Positions 36,383-43,958 of a stretch of 43,958 nucleotides of DNA are shown here, piece by piece; the first letter of the stretch is position 1, and each line of letters opens with the position of its first letter. Both the position numbers and the translations under genes were made by a program. Under the pieces are notes generated by a model that was not told the origin of the DNA, did not search any database, and was given only the letters and a program-made list of their open reading frames with translations. Origin of the DNA: Neisseria iguanae (GTDB taxonomy: Bacteria > Pseudomonadota > Gammaproteobacteria > Burkholderiales > Neisseriaceae); contig NZ_PXYY01000012.1 of assembly GCF_003013245.1 (NCBI RefSeq), positions 1-43,958 of the forward strand. Direction: 5' to 3'.

Positions 36383-36469
36383 GATGGTAGCGGTATGATT
36401 ATATATTGATTAACGAATTAGTAAAATTCAATTTAATTTGCTAGAATGCCACATTATGCTAAACCTGTC

Positions 36470-36483
36470 TTGATATGAGTCAA
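36470..36483. promoter_or_regulatory. FNR-like binding site between hemN and fnr
   Basis: TTGATATGAGTCAA matches the TTGAT-N4-ATCAA consensus with one change in the right half. It is centred about 56 bases before the fnr ATG and about 94 before the hemN ATG. It could mediate autoregulation of fnr, activation of hemN, or both. Confidence 0.6.
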
Positions 36484-36532
36484 GAGAAGCTCGGTCAGGA
36501 AAAAAGTTTTTATAAAAAAAGGTGTTTGTTTT

Positions 36533-37267
36533 ATGGCCACACACAATTCTACGCATCAATTGAAAGCATTGTGTTCGACGTGTTCTTTGCGCGAACTCTG
36601 TTTGCCTGTCGGTTTGATGCCTAACGAATTTTCCCAATTAGATGCCGTCATCCGGCAGAGCCGCCGTCTGAAAAAAGGCGAATATCTGTTCCGTGCGGGC
36701 GAGCCGTTCACTTCTTTGTTTGCAATTCGTGCAGGTTTTTTCAAAACTACGGTAGCCAGTCAAGACGGGCGCGACCAAGTGACCGGTTTTTTCATGTCGG
36801 GCGAGCTGATCGGCATGGACGGTATTTGTTCTCATGTCCACAGCTGCGATGCGGTAGCGCTGGAAGACAGCGAAGTGTGTGAATTGCCGTTTGCCCACAT
36901 GGAAGAATTGGGTCAAAACATCCCAAGCCTGCAAACGCACTTTTTCCGCTTAATGAGCCGAGAAATCGTGCGCGACCAAGGTGTGATGCTGCTGTTGGGC
37001 AATATGCGTGCCGAAGAACGGTTGGCAGCGTTTTTATTGAATTTGTCGAACCGTTTGTATTCACGTGGTTTTGCTGCCAATAATTTTATCTTACGCATGT
37101 CGCGTGAAGAAATCGGCAGCTATTTAGGCTTGAAGCTGGAAACCGTGAGCCGCACACTGTCGAAGTTCCATCATGAAGGCTTGATTGGCGTTGAACACAA
37201 ACACATCAAGATTCTCGATTCACAGGCTTTGAAAAAAATGGTGTCCGGTTGTGCGCATGCCATGTAA
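36533..37267 (+). CDS. fnr: FNR oxygen-sensing transcription regulator
   Basis: 244 residues. The [4Fe-4S] ligands are Cys14, Cys17 and Cys23 in LKALCSTCSLRELCLPVG, plus Cys116 in EDSEVCELPF. A cyclic-nucleotide-like beta barrel and dimer helix follow (IVRDQGVMLLLGNMRAEERL). The HTH holds the recognition sequence LETVSRTLSKFHHEG with Glu and Ser-Arg as in E. coli FNR. It activates anaerobic respiration genes. An FNR-like box precedes it and hemN. A DUS lies inside at about 36662. Confidence 0.97.
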   Translation: MATHNSTHQLKALCSTCSLRELCLPVGLMPNEFSQLDAVIRQSRRLKKGEYLFRAGEPFTSLFAIRAGFFKTTVASQDGRDQVTGFFMSGELIGMDGICSHVHSCDAVALEDSEVCELPFAHMEELGQNIPSLQTHFFRLMSREIVRDQGVMLLLGNMRAEERLAAFLLNLSNRLYSRGFAANNFILRMSREEIGSYLGLKLETVSRTLSKFHHEGLIGVEHKHIKILDSQALKKMVSGCAHAM

Positions 37268-37278
37268 GGCTTGAAGAT

Positions 37279-37320
37279 AAAAAGGCCGTCTGAAACGTGA
37301 GTGTTTCAGACGGCCTTTTT
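37279..37320. terminator. Strong DUS terminator after fnr
   Basis: AAAAAGGCCGTCTGAAAC and GTTTCAGACGGCCTTTTT form a perfect 18-bp stem with a 6-base loop and a T run, the best terminator of the window. It lies between fnr and the convergent cysB remnant. Confidence 0.9.
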
Positions 37321-37338
37321 ATCTTGAGCAAAAACCGT

Positions 37339-38229
37339 TTAGATGGAGAAATCTTCCATAATCGGCGCATATAAAATACGGCCGACTGTTTCACGGTTCA
37401 AATGCGGCGCAAACATTTCGATGAAATCATAGGTATAGCCGCGTAAATACGTATCGGAACGGATGGCAATCTATGTAGGTGAAGGTTCGAATAAATGAGC
37501 GGCATCAATGAATTCCAAATCTTGATCAGTTTGCGGACCGTAAGCCATTTCAGCGATCAATCCCGCGCCCAAGCCGAGTTTGACATAGGTTTTAAGCACA
37601 TCGGTATCTGCTGCGGCCAAGGCGACTTCCAGTTGCTCTGGCGTGGCTTTCGTAAAAGTACGCGAAATGCTGCCGCCTGAATGAAAAGAAAATTCATAAG
37701 TAATCAATGGAAAGCCCACCAAATCCCCAATGCCGATAGGATTTTTGTCATCCAGCAAAGGATGGTTTTTCGGCACGGTCACGGCATGATTCCAATCATA
37801 GCAATTTAGCTTGAGTAATTCAGGATGGCCGTCCAAGTTTTCGGTGATAATGGCAATGTCGGCTTCGCCGGTGCTGACTATTCGTGGACTGCCCTGTTTG
37901 ATGGTCAAATTGACTTTCGGATAACGCTTCACAAAATCGGCCAAATATGCTGCAAGGCATGGCGTACCGCTATCGTGGTCGGTAAACTCGCTGCCGATGT
38001 TTTTGATATTTTGTACGTTGCGCAAAATGCGTTCCGAAATTTCCAAAACCACTTTGCCCGGTTCCACGCGTTTGCCGCTGCAGATGAAAATCTGAATGCC
38101 CAATTCTTCTAAATAAACGGATCTGTTTGAAAATGCCGGGCTGGGAAGTGAACAGCGCGTCGGCAGCTTCGGAAACATTCGGATTATGGCAGTATACTTC
38201 AAGCGCGTAGCGTATTGTTATAATTTCAT
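37339..38229 (-). pseudogene. Decayed CysB-type LysR regulator
   Basis: Nearly every block of CysB can be found: NVSEAADALFTSQPGI, LGIQIFICSGKRVEPGK, LEISERILRNVQNIKNIGSE, FVKRYPKVNLTIKQGSP, STGEADIAIITENLDGH, LLKLNCYDWNHAVTVPKNHP and, after a TAG in place of Tyr at 37471, IAIRSDTYLRGYTYDF then VGRILYAPIMEDFSI. The start region ATGAAATTATAA carries a stop at codon 4, frame changes lie near 38120-38200, and short deletions affect the CoA-like effector domain. CysB controls sulfate assimilation and cysteine genes, so loss of this copy is notable unless another copy exists. Confidence 0.88.
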
Positions 38230-38529
38230 GGTGTTTGAGCTGTGGGTATTGTGCGACAAATATAGCCTAATTTAGCACATTTTATTTAATTTTGTCGGTG
38301 GGAATCAGGTTTTTTTGGGAAGTTTTTGTTTTTTCGGGAAGTATTTAAATCAGTTATGAGAAAGTCTTAACAAAGAAAAGGGCGTGGTTTGAAATGTTGT
38401 TGCGTTTGCGCAACGATAGCGTAAAGCTTGTGGGGATTTATCCATAAATAAATGACACAAGATTGATTTTTCGGCATGATTTAAAAATAGGGAGCAGGCA
38501 GTTTTATGATCATTCAGAGGCATCGAGTA
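38230..38529. other. AT-rich leader region upstream of rmpM
   Basis: About 300 bases with no supported gene between the cysB remnant and the rmpM promoter. Long A/T runs occur. Open frames on either strand here have no ribosome binding site or recognisable motif. Confidence 0.5.
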
Positions 38530-38559
38530 TTGACAGTTTGTCCTCAGCTTCTTTATAGT
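38530..38559 (+). promoter_or_regulatory. Sigma-70 promoter of rmpM
   Basis: TTGACA (38530-38535) and TATAGT (38554-38559) are separated by 18 bases, about 115 bases before the rmpM ATG. The -35 box is perfect and the -10 has one mismatch, fitting an abundant outer-membrane protein. Confidence 0.65.
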
Positions 38560-38672
38560 GCAACCTGATATATCCGATTTGTCGCCATTTTTATATGCCG
38601 CGGCCTGTATATTGGTAAAGTTGCAGCGGCTCTTACAGTATCCGTTGCATAACAATTTGATGAGGGAATAAA

Positions 38673-39416
38673 ATGACCAAACAGCTGAAATTAAGCGCAT
38701 TGTTCGTTGCCTTGGCGGTTTCTGGCACTGCAATGGCAAGCGAAGCGCATACCAAACACGGTTACACCGTAAGCAGCCAATCTCAAGAAATCGTGCGTAA
38801 CAGTTACGGCGAATGTTGGAAAAATACTTACTTCGACAAAGCAACCCAAGGCCGTGTTGAGTGTGGTGATGCCGTTGCTAAAGTTGAAGAGCCGGAATAC
38901 GTTGATGAGACTGTTTCGTTGTCTGCTAAGACTCTGTTCGGCTTCGACAAAGATACTCTGCGTCCTGAAGCTCAAGAAAACCTGAACGCTTTGGCCCAAC
39001 GCTTGGGCAACACCAACGTACAAACCGTACGGGTTGAAGGCCACACCGACTTTATGGGTTCGGAGCAATACAACCAAGCATTGTCTGAGCGTCGCGCTAA
39101 CGTAGTGGCTAACTACTTGGTTAGCCGTGGCGTACCTTCCGGAAAAATCTCTGCTGTCGGCTTGGGTGAGTCTCAAGCTCGAATGACTGCTACTTGTGAA
39201 GCCGAAGTGGCTAACTTGGGAAAAAAAGTTTCTAAAGCGAAACGTCGTTCTGCTCTGATTGCATGTATTGAGCCAGATCGTCGCGTTGATGTGAAAATCC
39301 GCAGCGTGGTGACCAAGCAAGTTACGCCTGGTAGCGTACAAAGCGAGCGCCCTGCTGTTGATGAAGGTTGGATTCCTTCACCATATAACGGTGTACACGG
39401 TTATGCTAAACCTTAA
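38673..39416 (+). CDS. rmpM: RmpM-like OmpA-family outer-membrane protein
   Basis: 247 residues. The signal peptide is [20 protein letters not shown] with likely cleavage before SEAHTKHG. The amino-terminal region ([20 protein letters not shown]) and the OmpA domain ([60 protein letters not shown]) follow the meningococcal class 4 protein RmpM, which binds peptidoglycan and stabilises porin trimers. The proline/glutamate-rich hinge of the meningococcal protein is replaced by only [10 protein letters not shown], and the tail is longer, ending in VHGYAKP. A GAGGGAAT site precedes the ATG. Confidence 0.9.
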   Translation: MTKQLKLSALFVALAVSGTAMASEAHTKHGYTVSSQSQEIVRNSYGECWKNTYFDKATQGRVECGDAVAKVEEPEYVDETVSLSAKTLFGFDKDTLRPEAQENLNALAQRLGNTNVQTVRVEGHTDFMGSEQYNQALSERRANVVANYLVSRGVPSGKISAVGLGESQARMTATCEAEVANLGKKVSKAKRRSALIACIEPDRRVDVKIRSVVTKQVTPGSVQSERPAVDEGWIPSPYNGVHGYAKP

Positions 39417-39431
39417 TCAGGTTTAAAGTTT

Positions 39432-39459
39432 AAAAAAACCCGCTTTGGCGGGTTTTTTT
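39432..39459 (+). terminator. Rho-independent terminator of rmpM
   Basis: CCCGC and GCGGG form a short stem with a TTTG loop flanked by A and T runs of seven each, 16 bases after the stop. The A/T arms can extend the stem. Not DUS-based. Confidence 0.9.
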
Positions 39460-39701
39460 GTTTTTGGATTTTATCTGGCCTGTAGTTCGATGCTTATGGG
39501 AAATTTAGGTAGAAGGTTGCTTCAGGTTGTCTGAAAAAATAGATATGATGATTTATCAGTAAACGCATACATCGATTTTTGGGATAAAATGATGCAGTTT
39601 TAGATTAAGCTATTTGATCACTTGTATAAAATAATTTCTTGAAATTTGGTTTAAAGTTATTTCCTTTTTAATAATGTGGTTTACTTTTTCAGGAAGCTTG
39701 G

Positions 39702-40667
39702 ATGACGGAATTTGATTTCATTCGAAAATATCTTCAAAATCAGCAGCAAGATCATCAAGTCGTACTGGGTATTGGCGATGATGCAGCAATTGTGCGTCCG
39801 AAAAGTGGTTATGATTTGTGTTTTAGCGCAGATATGTTGCTGAAAAACAAGCATTTTTTTGAAAATGTTTTGCCTGAGGATTTGGCTTGGAAGGTGTTGG
39901 CGGTGAATATTTCCGATATGGCGGCCATGGGTGCAAAACCAAAATGGGTGTTATTGAGTGCTGGCTTGCCTGAATTGGATGAGAATTGGTTGCGTCGTTT
40001 TTGCAACAGTCTTTTTGACTTGGCACAACGCTTTGGTATGATTTTAATCGGTGGCGATACCACACGCGGCGATTTGGTTTTTAATGTTACGATTATCGGC
40101 GAACTGCCACAAGGACAGGCACTTCGGCGTGAGGCGGCAAAAATCGGCGACGATATTTGGGTTTCAGGAAAAATCGGTTTGGCAGCTTCGGCATTAAATT
40201 GCCTGTTAAAACGATGTGAATTGCCATCGGAAGTATTTCAGCAATGTGAGGCGGAATTGTTAAGGCCAATGCCGCGTGTCGCGTTGGGACAGGCAATATT
40301 GAATTTGGCGCATGCCGCGCAAGATGTTTCAGACGGCTTGGCACAAGATATCGGCCATATTTTGACGGCATCGAATGTAGGGGCGGAAATTTGGGCAGAA
40401 CAAGTGCCGACTTTGCCGCAATTGAAAGAATCGTTGTCGCGCGGACAGTGGTTGCAATATACTCTGGCAGGCGGCGATGATTATGAATTAGTGTTTACCG
40501 CACCGGAAAGCTGCCGTGGGGCATTGGAAGCTGCTTCGCAACAAACCGACACACTGATTACGCGTATCGGTAAAATTACCGATTCAGGCCGTCTGAAAGT
40601 GGTTAACTCTGTTTCCGACGGCTTGGAAATTGCATTAACTTCTTTAGGGTTTGATCATTTTGGCTGA
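39702..40667 (+). CDS. thiL: Thiamine-monophosphate kinase
   Basis: 321 residues. ThiL phosphorylates thiamine monophosphate to the active cofactor. Family blocks: EFDFIRKYL, VVLGIGDDAAIV (metal/ATP-binding), WKVLAVNISDMAAMGAKPKW, GGDTTRGDLVFNVTIIGELP, DVSDGLAQDIGHI and LAGGDDYELVFTAP. Two DUS lie inside (about 40329 and 40588). The stop lies within the first codons of pgpA, so the two are probably translated together. Confidence 0.96.
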   Translation: MTEFDFIRKYLQNQQQDHQVVLGIGDDAAIVRPKSGYDLCFSADMLLKNKHFFENVLPEDLAWKVLAVNISDMAAMGAKPKWVLLSAGLPELDENWLRRFCNSLFDLAQRFGMILIGGDTTRGDLVFNVTIIGELPQGQALRREAAKIGDDIWVSGKIGLAASALNCLLKRCELPSEVFQQCEAELLRPMPRVALGQAILNLAHAAQDVSDGLAQDIGHILTASNVGAEIWAEQVPTLPQLKESLSRGQWLQYTLAGGDDYELVFTAPESCRGALEAASQQTDTLITRIGKITDSGRLKVVNSVSDGLEIALTSLGFDHFG

Positions 40668-41148
40668 CTTTAAACCAACTTTTTCATGGTTGAAACAAAG
40701 GCCGCTATGCTTTTTGGCATTCGGTTTCGGCAGCGGCCTAGCACCGGTTGCGCCGGGTACATTCGGCACGCTCCCTGCCTTACCGATTGCATTTGTATTG
40801 TCTTTGCTCGGTATTTCCGGCTGGTGGCTGGCGTTGGTTTGTGTAGGTCTGTTTGTATGGGGTATTCAGATTTGCAGCCATGCCGAGAAAGAATTGGGTA
40901 TTCAGGATTGCGGCGGCATTGTTTGGGACGAAATCGTTGCTATACTGCTGATTTTGGCATTTGTGCCGTTTAAATGGCATTGGTGGCTGGCGGCGTTTGT
41001 CGTGTTCCGTTTATTCGATGCTGTCAAACCTTGGCCGATAAAATGGTTTGATGCGCGCGTGCATGGTGGCTTTGGCATCATGCTTGACGATATCATCGCG
41101 GCATTCATGACGTTGATTGTTTTGAATATCGCGGCGTGGGTTGTGTAA
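40651..41148 (+). CDS. pgpA: Phosphatidylglycerophosphatase A
   Basis: 165 residues with several hydrophobic stretches. PgpA removes the phosphate from phosphatidylglycerophosphate. The family motifs are FGSGLAPVAPGTFGTLPALP, ELGIQDCGGIVWDEIVAI (acidic active-site residues) and FGIMLDDIIAAFM near the end. It overlaps thiL by 17 bases; a TTG start at 40660 (ADFKPTFSWL) is a possible alternative. Confidence 0.95.
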   Translation: MIILADFKPTFSWLKQRPLCFLAFGFGSGLAPVAPGTFGTLPALPIAFVLSLLGISGWWLALVCVGLFVWGIQICSHAEKELGIQDCGGIVWDEIVAILLILAFVPFKWHWWLAAFVVFRLFDAVKPWPIKWFDARVHGGFGIMLDDIIAAFMTLIVLNIAAWVV

Positions 41149-41254
41149 ACAATCCGATGTTTTGACCGGAAGAATATCACGGCAAAATACTTAGTCATCT
41201 GATGATGGTTTTTTATTAAACTCACAAAAAATATTACCATACGGGGTAAACAAC

Positions 41255-41623
41255 ATGAATCAAATCGAAATCAATGTCCGGTCACGTTATGTGGCCGGAC
41301 AAAGCGACGTCTATCGCGACCGTTATGCCTTCAACTATGTGATTACCATCTGTAATCGGAGCGACGAGGTAGTGACCTTGCGCCAGCGTTTTTGGGAAAT
41401 CACTGACGGGCATGGTGAAACCGAATCGGTAGGCCATCCGGGCTTGGTGGAAGAGCAGCCGGTTTTGTATCCGGGAGAAGAATATGAATACAACAGTGGT
41501 TCGCAAATCAGCACGCCTTGGGGCAGCATCGAAGGGGCGTATGAATTTGAAACCAGTATCGGCAAACGCTTTATTGTCGGTGTGCCGAAATTGGATTTCA
41601 AAGCGGGCTTCACCCTGCAATAA
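41255..41623 (+). CDS. apaG: ApaG (DUF525) protein
   Basis: 122 residues, normal ApaG length. It has the IEINVRSRYVAGQSDVYRDR start and the signature blocks FAFNYVITICN-like YAFNYVITICNRSDEVV, LRQRFWEITDGHGETESVGH, GLVEEQPVLYPGEEYEYNSG and STPWGSIEGAYEF. ApaG is linked to cobalt/magnesium tolerance in enterics, but its biochemical role is not clear. A GGGG-rich site precedes the ATG. Confidence 0.95.
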   Translation: MNQIEINVRSRYVAGQSDVYRDRYAFNYVITICNRSDEVVTLRQRFWEITDGHGETESVGHPGLVEEQPVLYPGEEYEYNSGSQISTPWGSIEGAYEFETSIGKRFIVGVPKLDFKAGFTLQ

Positions 41624-41632
41624 TTAACATTT

Positions 41633-41666
41633 AAATGCCGTCTGAAACGTGTTTCAGATGGCATTT
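41633..41666 (+). terminator. AT-type DUS terminator after apaG
   Basis: AAATGCCGTCTGAAAC and GTTTCAGATGGCATTT pair over 16 bases with one mismatch, 10 bases after the stop. The left arm is ATGCCGTCTGAA, the form rare in this window; only one other copy, inside gcvP at about 28379, was noticed. Confidence 0.8.
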
Positions 41667-41887
41667 TGATAAATTGTTGACAATTTCAATGGTATTTTTT
41701 AAAAAATAAAGTAAAATTGGAAAAATTATAATGGCTTTAATATTTTATTTTAAATTTAAAAATAAGGAGTTAAGTTGATAAAAGTACAAATGTGTCATTA
41801 TTTTCGATATAAATTGTATACATAACATTGCGAGAATTAACGATTTGTGCTGAAATAAATCTGTCTTAATACAAATACAGAGGATAA

Positions 41888-43270
41888 ATGCAGATGGAGA
41901 TATTAAAATCATTTTTCGACGTCGTCAGCGGATGGGTCTGGGGGCCGGTTATGCTGGTGTTGCTGGTCGGTACCGGCGTGGTGATGACCGTATTGCTCAA
42001 AGGCTTACAGTTCAGCATGCTGGGCTACGCATTGAAACAGGTGTTCCACCCGCATTCTAAAAAAGACGGCAAAGACCATGAAGGCGATATTTCCCATTTC
42101 GGTGCGTTGATGACGGCTTTATCGGCTACCATCGGTACGGGTAATATTGCCGGTGTGGCCACTGCGGTGGTGGTTGGCGGTCCGGGTGCGGTATTCTGGA
42201 TGTGGATTACCGCCATTTTCGGTATGGCCACTAAATACGGTGAAGGCGTGTTAGCAGTGAAATACCGCGTGCAAAACAATAAAGGCGAGATGTCCGGCGG
42301 CCCGATGTATTACATTGAAAAAGGCTTGGGCAGCAAGTGGAAATGGATGGCGTATGCGTTTGCGCTGTTCGGTATGTTTGCCTCGTTCGGTATCGGCAGC
42401 TCGGTACAGTCGAATTCCGTAGCGCAAGCCGTACAAACCAGCTTTAACATTACGCCAAGCTTGACCGGTGCGGTGTTGACTTTGCTGACTGCGATTGTGA
42501 TTTTGGGCGGTATCCGTGGCATTGCCAAAGCAGCTTCGGTGATTGTGCCGGTGATGGCGGTATTGTATGTATTGGGCGGTCTGATTATTATGCTGATGCA
42601 TTTGGATATGGTTGCACCGGCGGTGGGTCTGATTTTGCGTGACGCGTTTACTGGCGAAGCGGTTGCAGGTGGCACACTCGGTATGGTGATTCGCTACGGC
42701 GTGGCACGAGGGGTGTTCTCGAATGAGGCCGGTATGGGTTCGGCACCGATTGCAGCTGCCGCGGCGAAAACCGACCACCCTGTGCGTCAGGCTTTGGTTT
42801 CAATGACCGGTACTTTCTTGGATACCGTCGTGGTGTGTTCAATTACCGGGATCGTGTTGGTAATAGGCTTGATGGACGTGGCCGGTGAGTTTGTAAAACC
42901 GGAATTGAGTGGCGCTGCCCTGACTACTGTTACCTTCCGGCAACTGCTGCCGGGTGTGGGTGGTTGGATTGTGACCATCGGCTTGATTTTCTTTGCCTAC
43001 TCAACGATTTTGGGCTGGTGTTACTACGGCGAAAAATGTGCGACTTACGTATTCGGCGACAGTTTTGCCAATATTTACCGTGTATTCTATGTCGTTACCG
43101 TGATGCTCGGCACCGTATTGAGCTTGGATTTGGTTTGGCTGGCTGCCGACACCTTCAACGGCCTGATGGCGATCCCGAACCTGATTGCCTTGCTGCTGTT
43201 GTCTAAAGTGATTGTCAGTGAAACACGCGACTTCAAGCAAAAAATAAAAAGTGGTGAATTACCGCACTAA
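41888..43270 (+). CDS. Alanine/sodium symporter of the AGCS (AlsT) family
   Basis: 460 residues with about ten or eleven membrane helices. AGCS marks are GDISHFGALMTALSATIGTG and NIAGVATAVVVGGPGAVFWM (ion/substrate loop), MATKYGEGVLAVKYR, GGPMYYIEKGLG, ARGVFSNEAGMGSAPIAAAA and FFAYSTILGWCYYGEKCATY. It carries alanine or glycine inward with sodium. The exact amino acid cannot be told. An AGAGGATAA site precedes the ATG. It stands alone in the + direction after the apaG terminator. Confidence 0.93.
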   Translation: MQMEILKSFFDVVSGWVWGPVMLVLLVGTGVVMTVLLKGLQFSMLGYALKQVFHPHSKKDGKDHEGDISHFGALMTALSATIGTGNIAGVATAVVVGGPGAVFWMWITAIFGMATKYGEGVLAVKYRVQNNKGEMSGGPMYYIEKGLGSKWKWMAYAFALFGMFASFGIGSSVQSNSVAQAVQTSFNITPSLTGAVLTLLTAIVILGGIRGIAKAASVIVPVMAVLYVLGGLIIMLMHLDMVAPAVGLILRDAFTGEAVAGGTLGMVIRYGVARGVFSNEAGMGSAPIAAAAAKTDHPVRQALVSMTGTFLDTVVVCSITGIVLVIGLMDVAGEFVKPELSGAALTTVTFRQLLPGVGGWIVTIGLIFFAYSTILGWCYYGEKCATYVFGDSFANIYRVFYVVTVMLGTVLSLDLVWLAADTFNGLMAIPNLIALLLLSKVIVSETRDFKQKIKSGELPH

Positions 43271-43484
43271 CAGGTATGATAAATTAAAGGTTCTTACATT
43301 CGTATTTCAAGTGCAACACTCAAATGCCGGCGGCAAGAGCCGCTAAAAACAAACCAGCCGGCATCTCATAATCCCGTGTTTTTCCCGGTCGGTGGTTGAG
43401 GGCGGCCCCAACCGCCTTAACCCATTTGCCGCCCAATTTTATAAAAGGGGCTGTATTGGATTATCAGTTATGCTACCTTTAAAA

Positions 43485-43855
43485 ATGAAGATAACAAACT
43501 GTAAATTATCAAAAAAAGTACAAAAGAAACGCATTGAATTTTTGTACTGGAAGTTACCGCCCGCGCAGCTGCCAATTTATTAGACATCCCCCCTGATTCG
43601 GCAGCATTGTTTTACCGTAAAATCCGCCAAGTGATTGCTTACCATTTGGAACTTCAGGCAGATGAAGTTTTTGACGGTTCTGTCGGATTGGGCGGGGGTT
43701 GTTTTGGCAGGCAGCGTAAAGGTTAAACGCGGTTGCGGAGCAGCCGGCAAAGTAGCTGTTTTCGGTATCTTAAAACGACAAGGTAAGGTTGATACCGTTG
43801 TGGTTGGGAATACCAAGCAAGATACTTTATTGCCCGTTAAAAAGAAAAGGAGCTG
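43485..43855 (+). pseudogene. Decayed IS1016 (IS1595-family) transposase, copy 1
   Basis: MKITNCKLSKKVQKKRIEF begins the frame; after a frameshift near 43545 it continues FVLEVTARAAANLLDIPPDS and AALFYRKIRQVIAYHLELQA, then DEVFDGSVGLGGGCFGRQRK, where the family has DESYFGG: the catalytic Asp is lost. A stop follows, then another frame gives CGAAGKVAVFGILKRQGKVD and ends after TLLPVKKKRS. The carboxy-terminal half is missing. Upstream, 43302-43330 contains TTTCAAGTGCAACAC, similar to the left end of the IS30 element. Confidence 0.85.
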
Positions 43856-43887
43856 AAGTAGATTAGTAGTCATGTCAGACGGCAAAA

Positions 43888-43958
43888 ATTAAGATAACCA
43901 ATTGTAAATTAACAAATAATCCACAAAGAAAACTCCTCCAGTTTTTCGTACCGGAAGC
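43888..43958 (+). pseudogene. Second IS1016-type transposase fragment, start of gene, cut by the window edge
   Basis: ATT in place of ATG begins ITNCKLTNNPQRKLLQFFVP followed by EA, the same amino-terminal domain as copy 1 (MKITNCKL, KKRIEFL). It runs in the same direction, 32 bases beyond the end of copy 1. The first codon is mutated (Met to Ile), so it is unlikely to be made. Confidence 0.7.

Noticed and set aside
38691..39341. A 216-codon open frame on the strand opposite rmpM
   Set aside because: It lies entirely within rmpM, has no ribosome binding site and matches no family; it is a shadow of rmpM.
39460..39701. Possible thiamine (TPP) riboswitch before thiL
   Set aside because: No CTGAGA or ACCTGA-type core is present; the region is AT-rich leader only.
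1..43958. CRISPR array
   Set aside because: No regularly spaced direct repeats of 20-40 bases were seen; the frequent short repeat is the uptake sequence, which is irregularly spaced.

Overview
The window comes from a Neisseria species (Betaproteobacteria, Neisseriaceae). The strongest sign is the DNA uptake sequence (DUS) GCCGTCTGAA, which occurs dozens of times, often as inverted pairs that form hairpins between genes. The extended form here is mostly AGGCCGTCTGAA and only rarely the meningococcal/gonococcal ATGCCGTCTGAA, so a commensal or animal-associated Neisseria is more likely than N. meningitidis or N. gonorrhoeae. RmpM, MisR/MisS and PglL homologues support the genus.

Layout. 1-1260: debris of three transposase genes (one IS256 type, two IS630 type). 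1264-3206: ribosomal operon rpsP-rimM-trmD-rplS on the minus strand. 3306-5732: a Pat-like protein acetyltransferase. 6179-8280: two-component system misR-misS. 8641-10835: O-oligosaccharyltransferase pglL with a small DUF2069 membrane gene. 11063-17843: a long minus-strand run hisH-hisA-(small membrane protein)-hisF-TSUP transporter-hisI-hisE-hinT-tatA-tatB-tatC, joining late histidine biosynthesis to Tat export. 18022-19011: decayed luciferase-like monooxygenase. 19079-22353: an NhaD-type antiporter, DUF454 and DUF1415 genes, and an Lrp/AsnC regulator. 22612-31085: the glycine cleavage system, with a tandem glycine riboswitch before gcvT, then gcvH, tag, two pseudogenes (MFS transporter, ClC channel) and gcvP. 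31446-32282: an internally deleted IS30 element. 32363-37267: yciO, an M50 protease, DUF1289, hemN and divergent fnr. 37339-38229: a decayed cysB. 38673-43270: rmpM, thiL-pgpA, apaG and an alanine/sodium symporter. 43485-43958: two tandem IS1016-type fragments.

How the parts work together. The gcv genes make the glycine cleavage enzymes, and the riboswitch should couple gcvT expression to glycine. fnr and hemN are divergent and share an FNR-like box, which fits oxygen control of anaerobic haem synthesis. Most genes are conserved housekeeping genes. The unusual material is between them: five clear pseudogenes outside insertion sequences, two families of small palindromic repeats present in two or three copies each, and a DUS built into the second glycine aptamer. 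I found no CRISPR array, tRNA, rRNA, prophage or convincing defence system.
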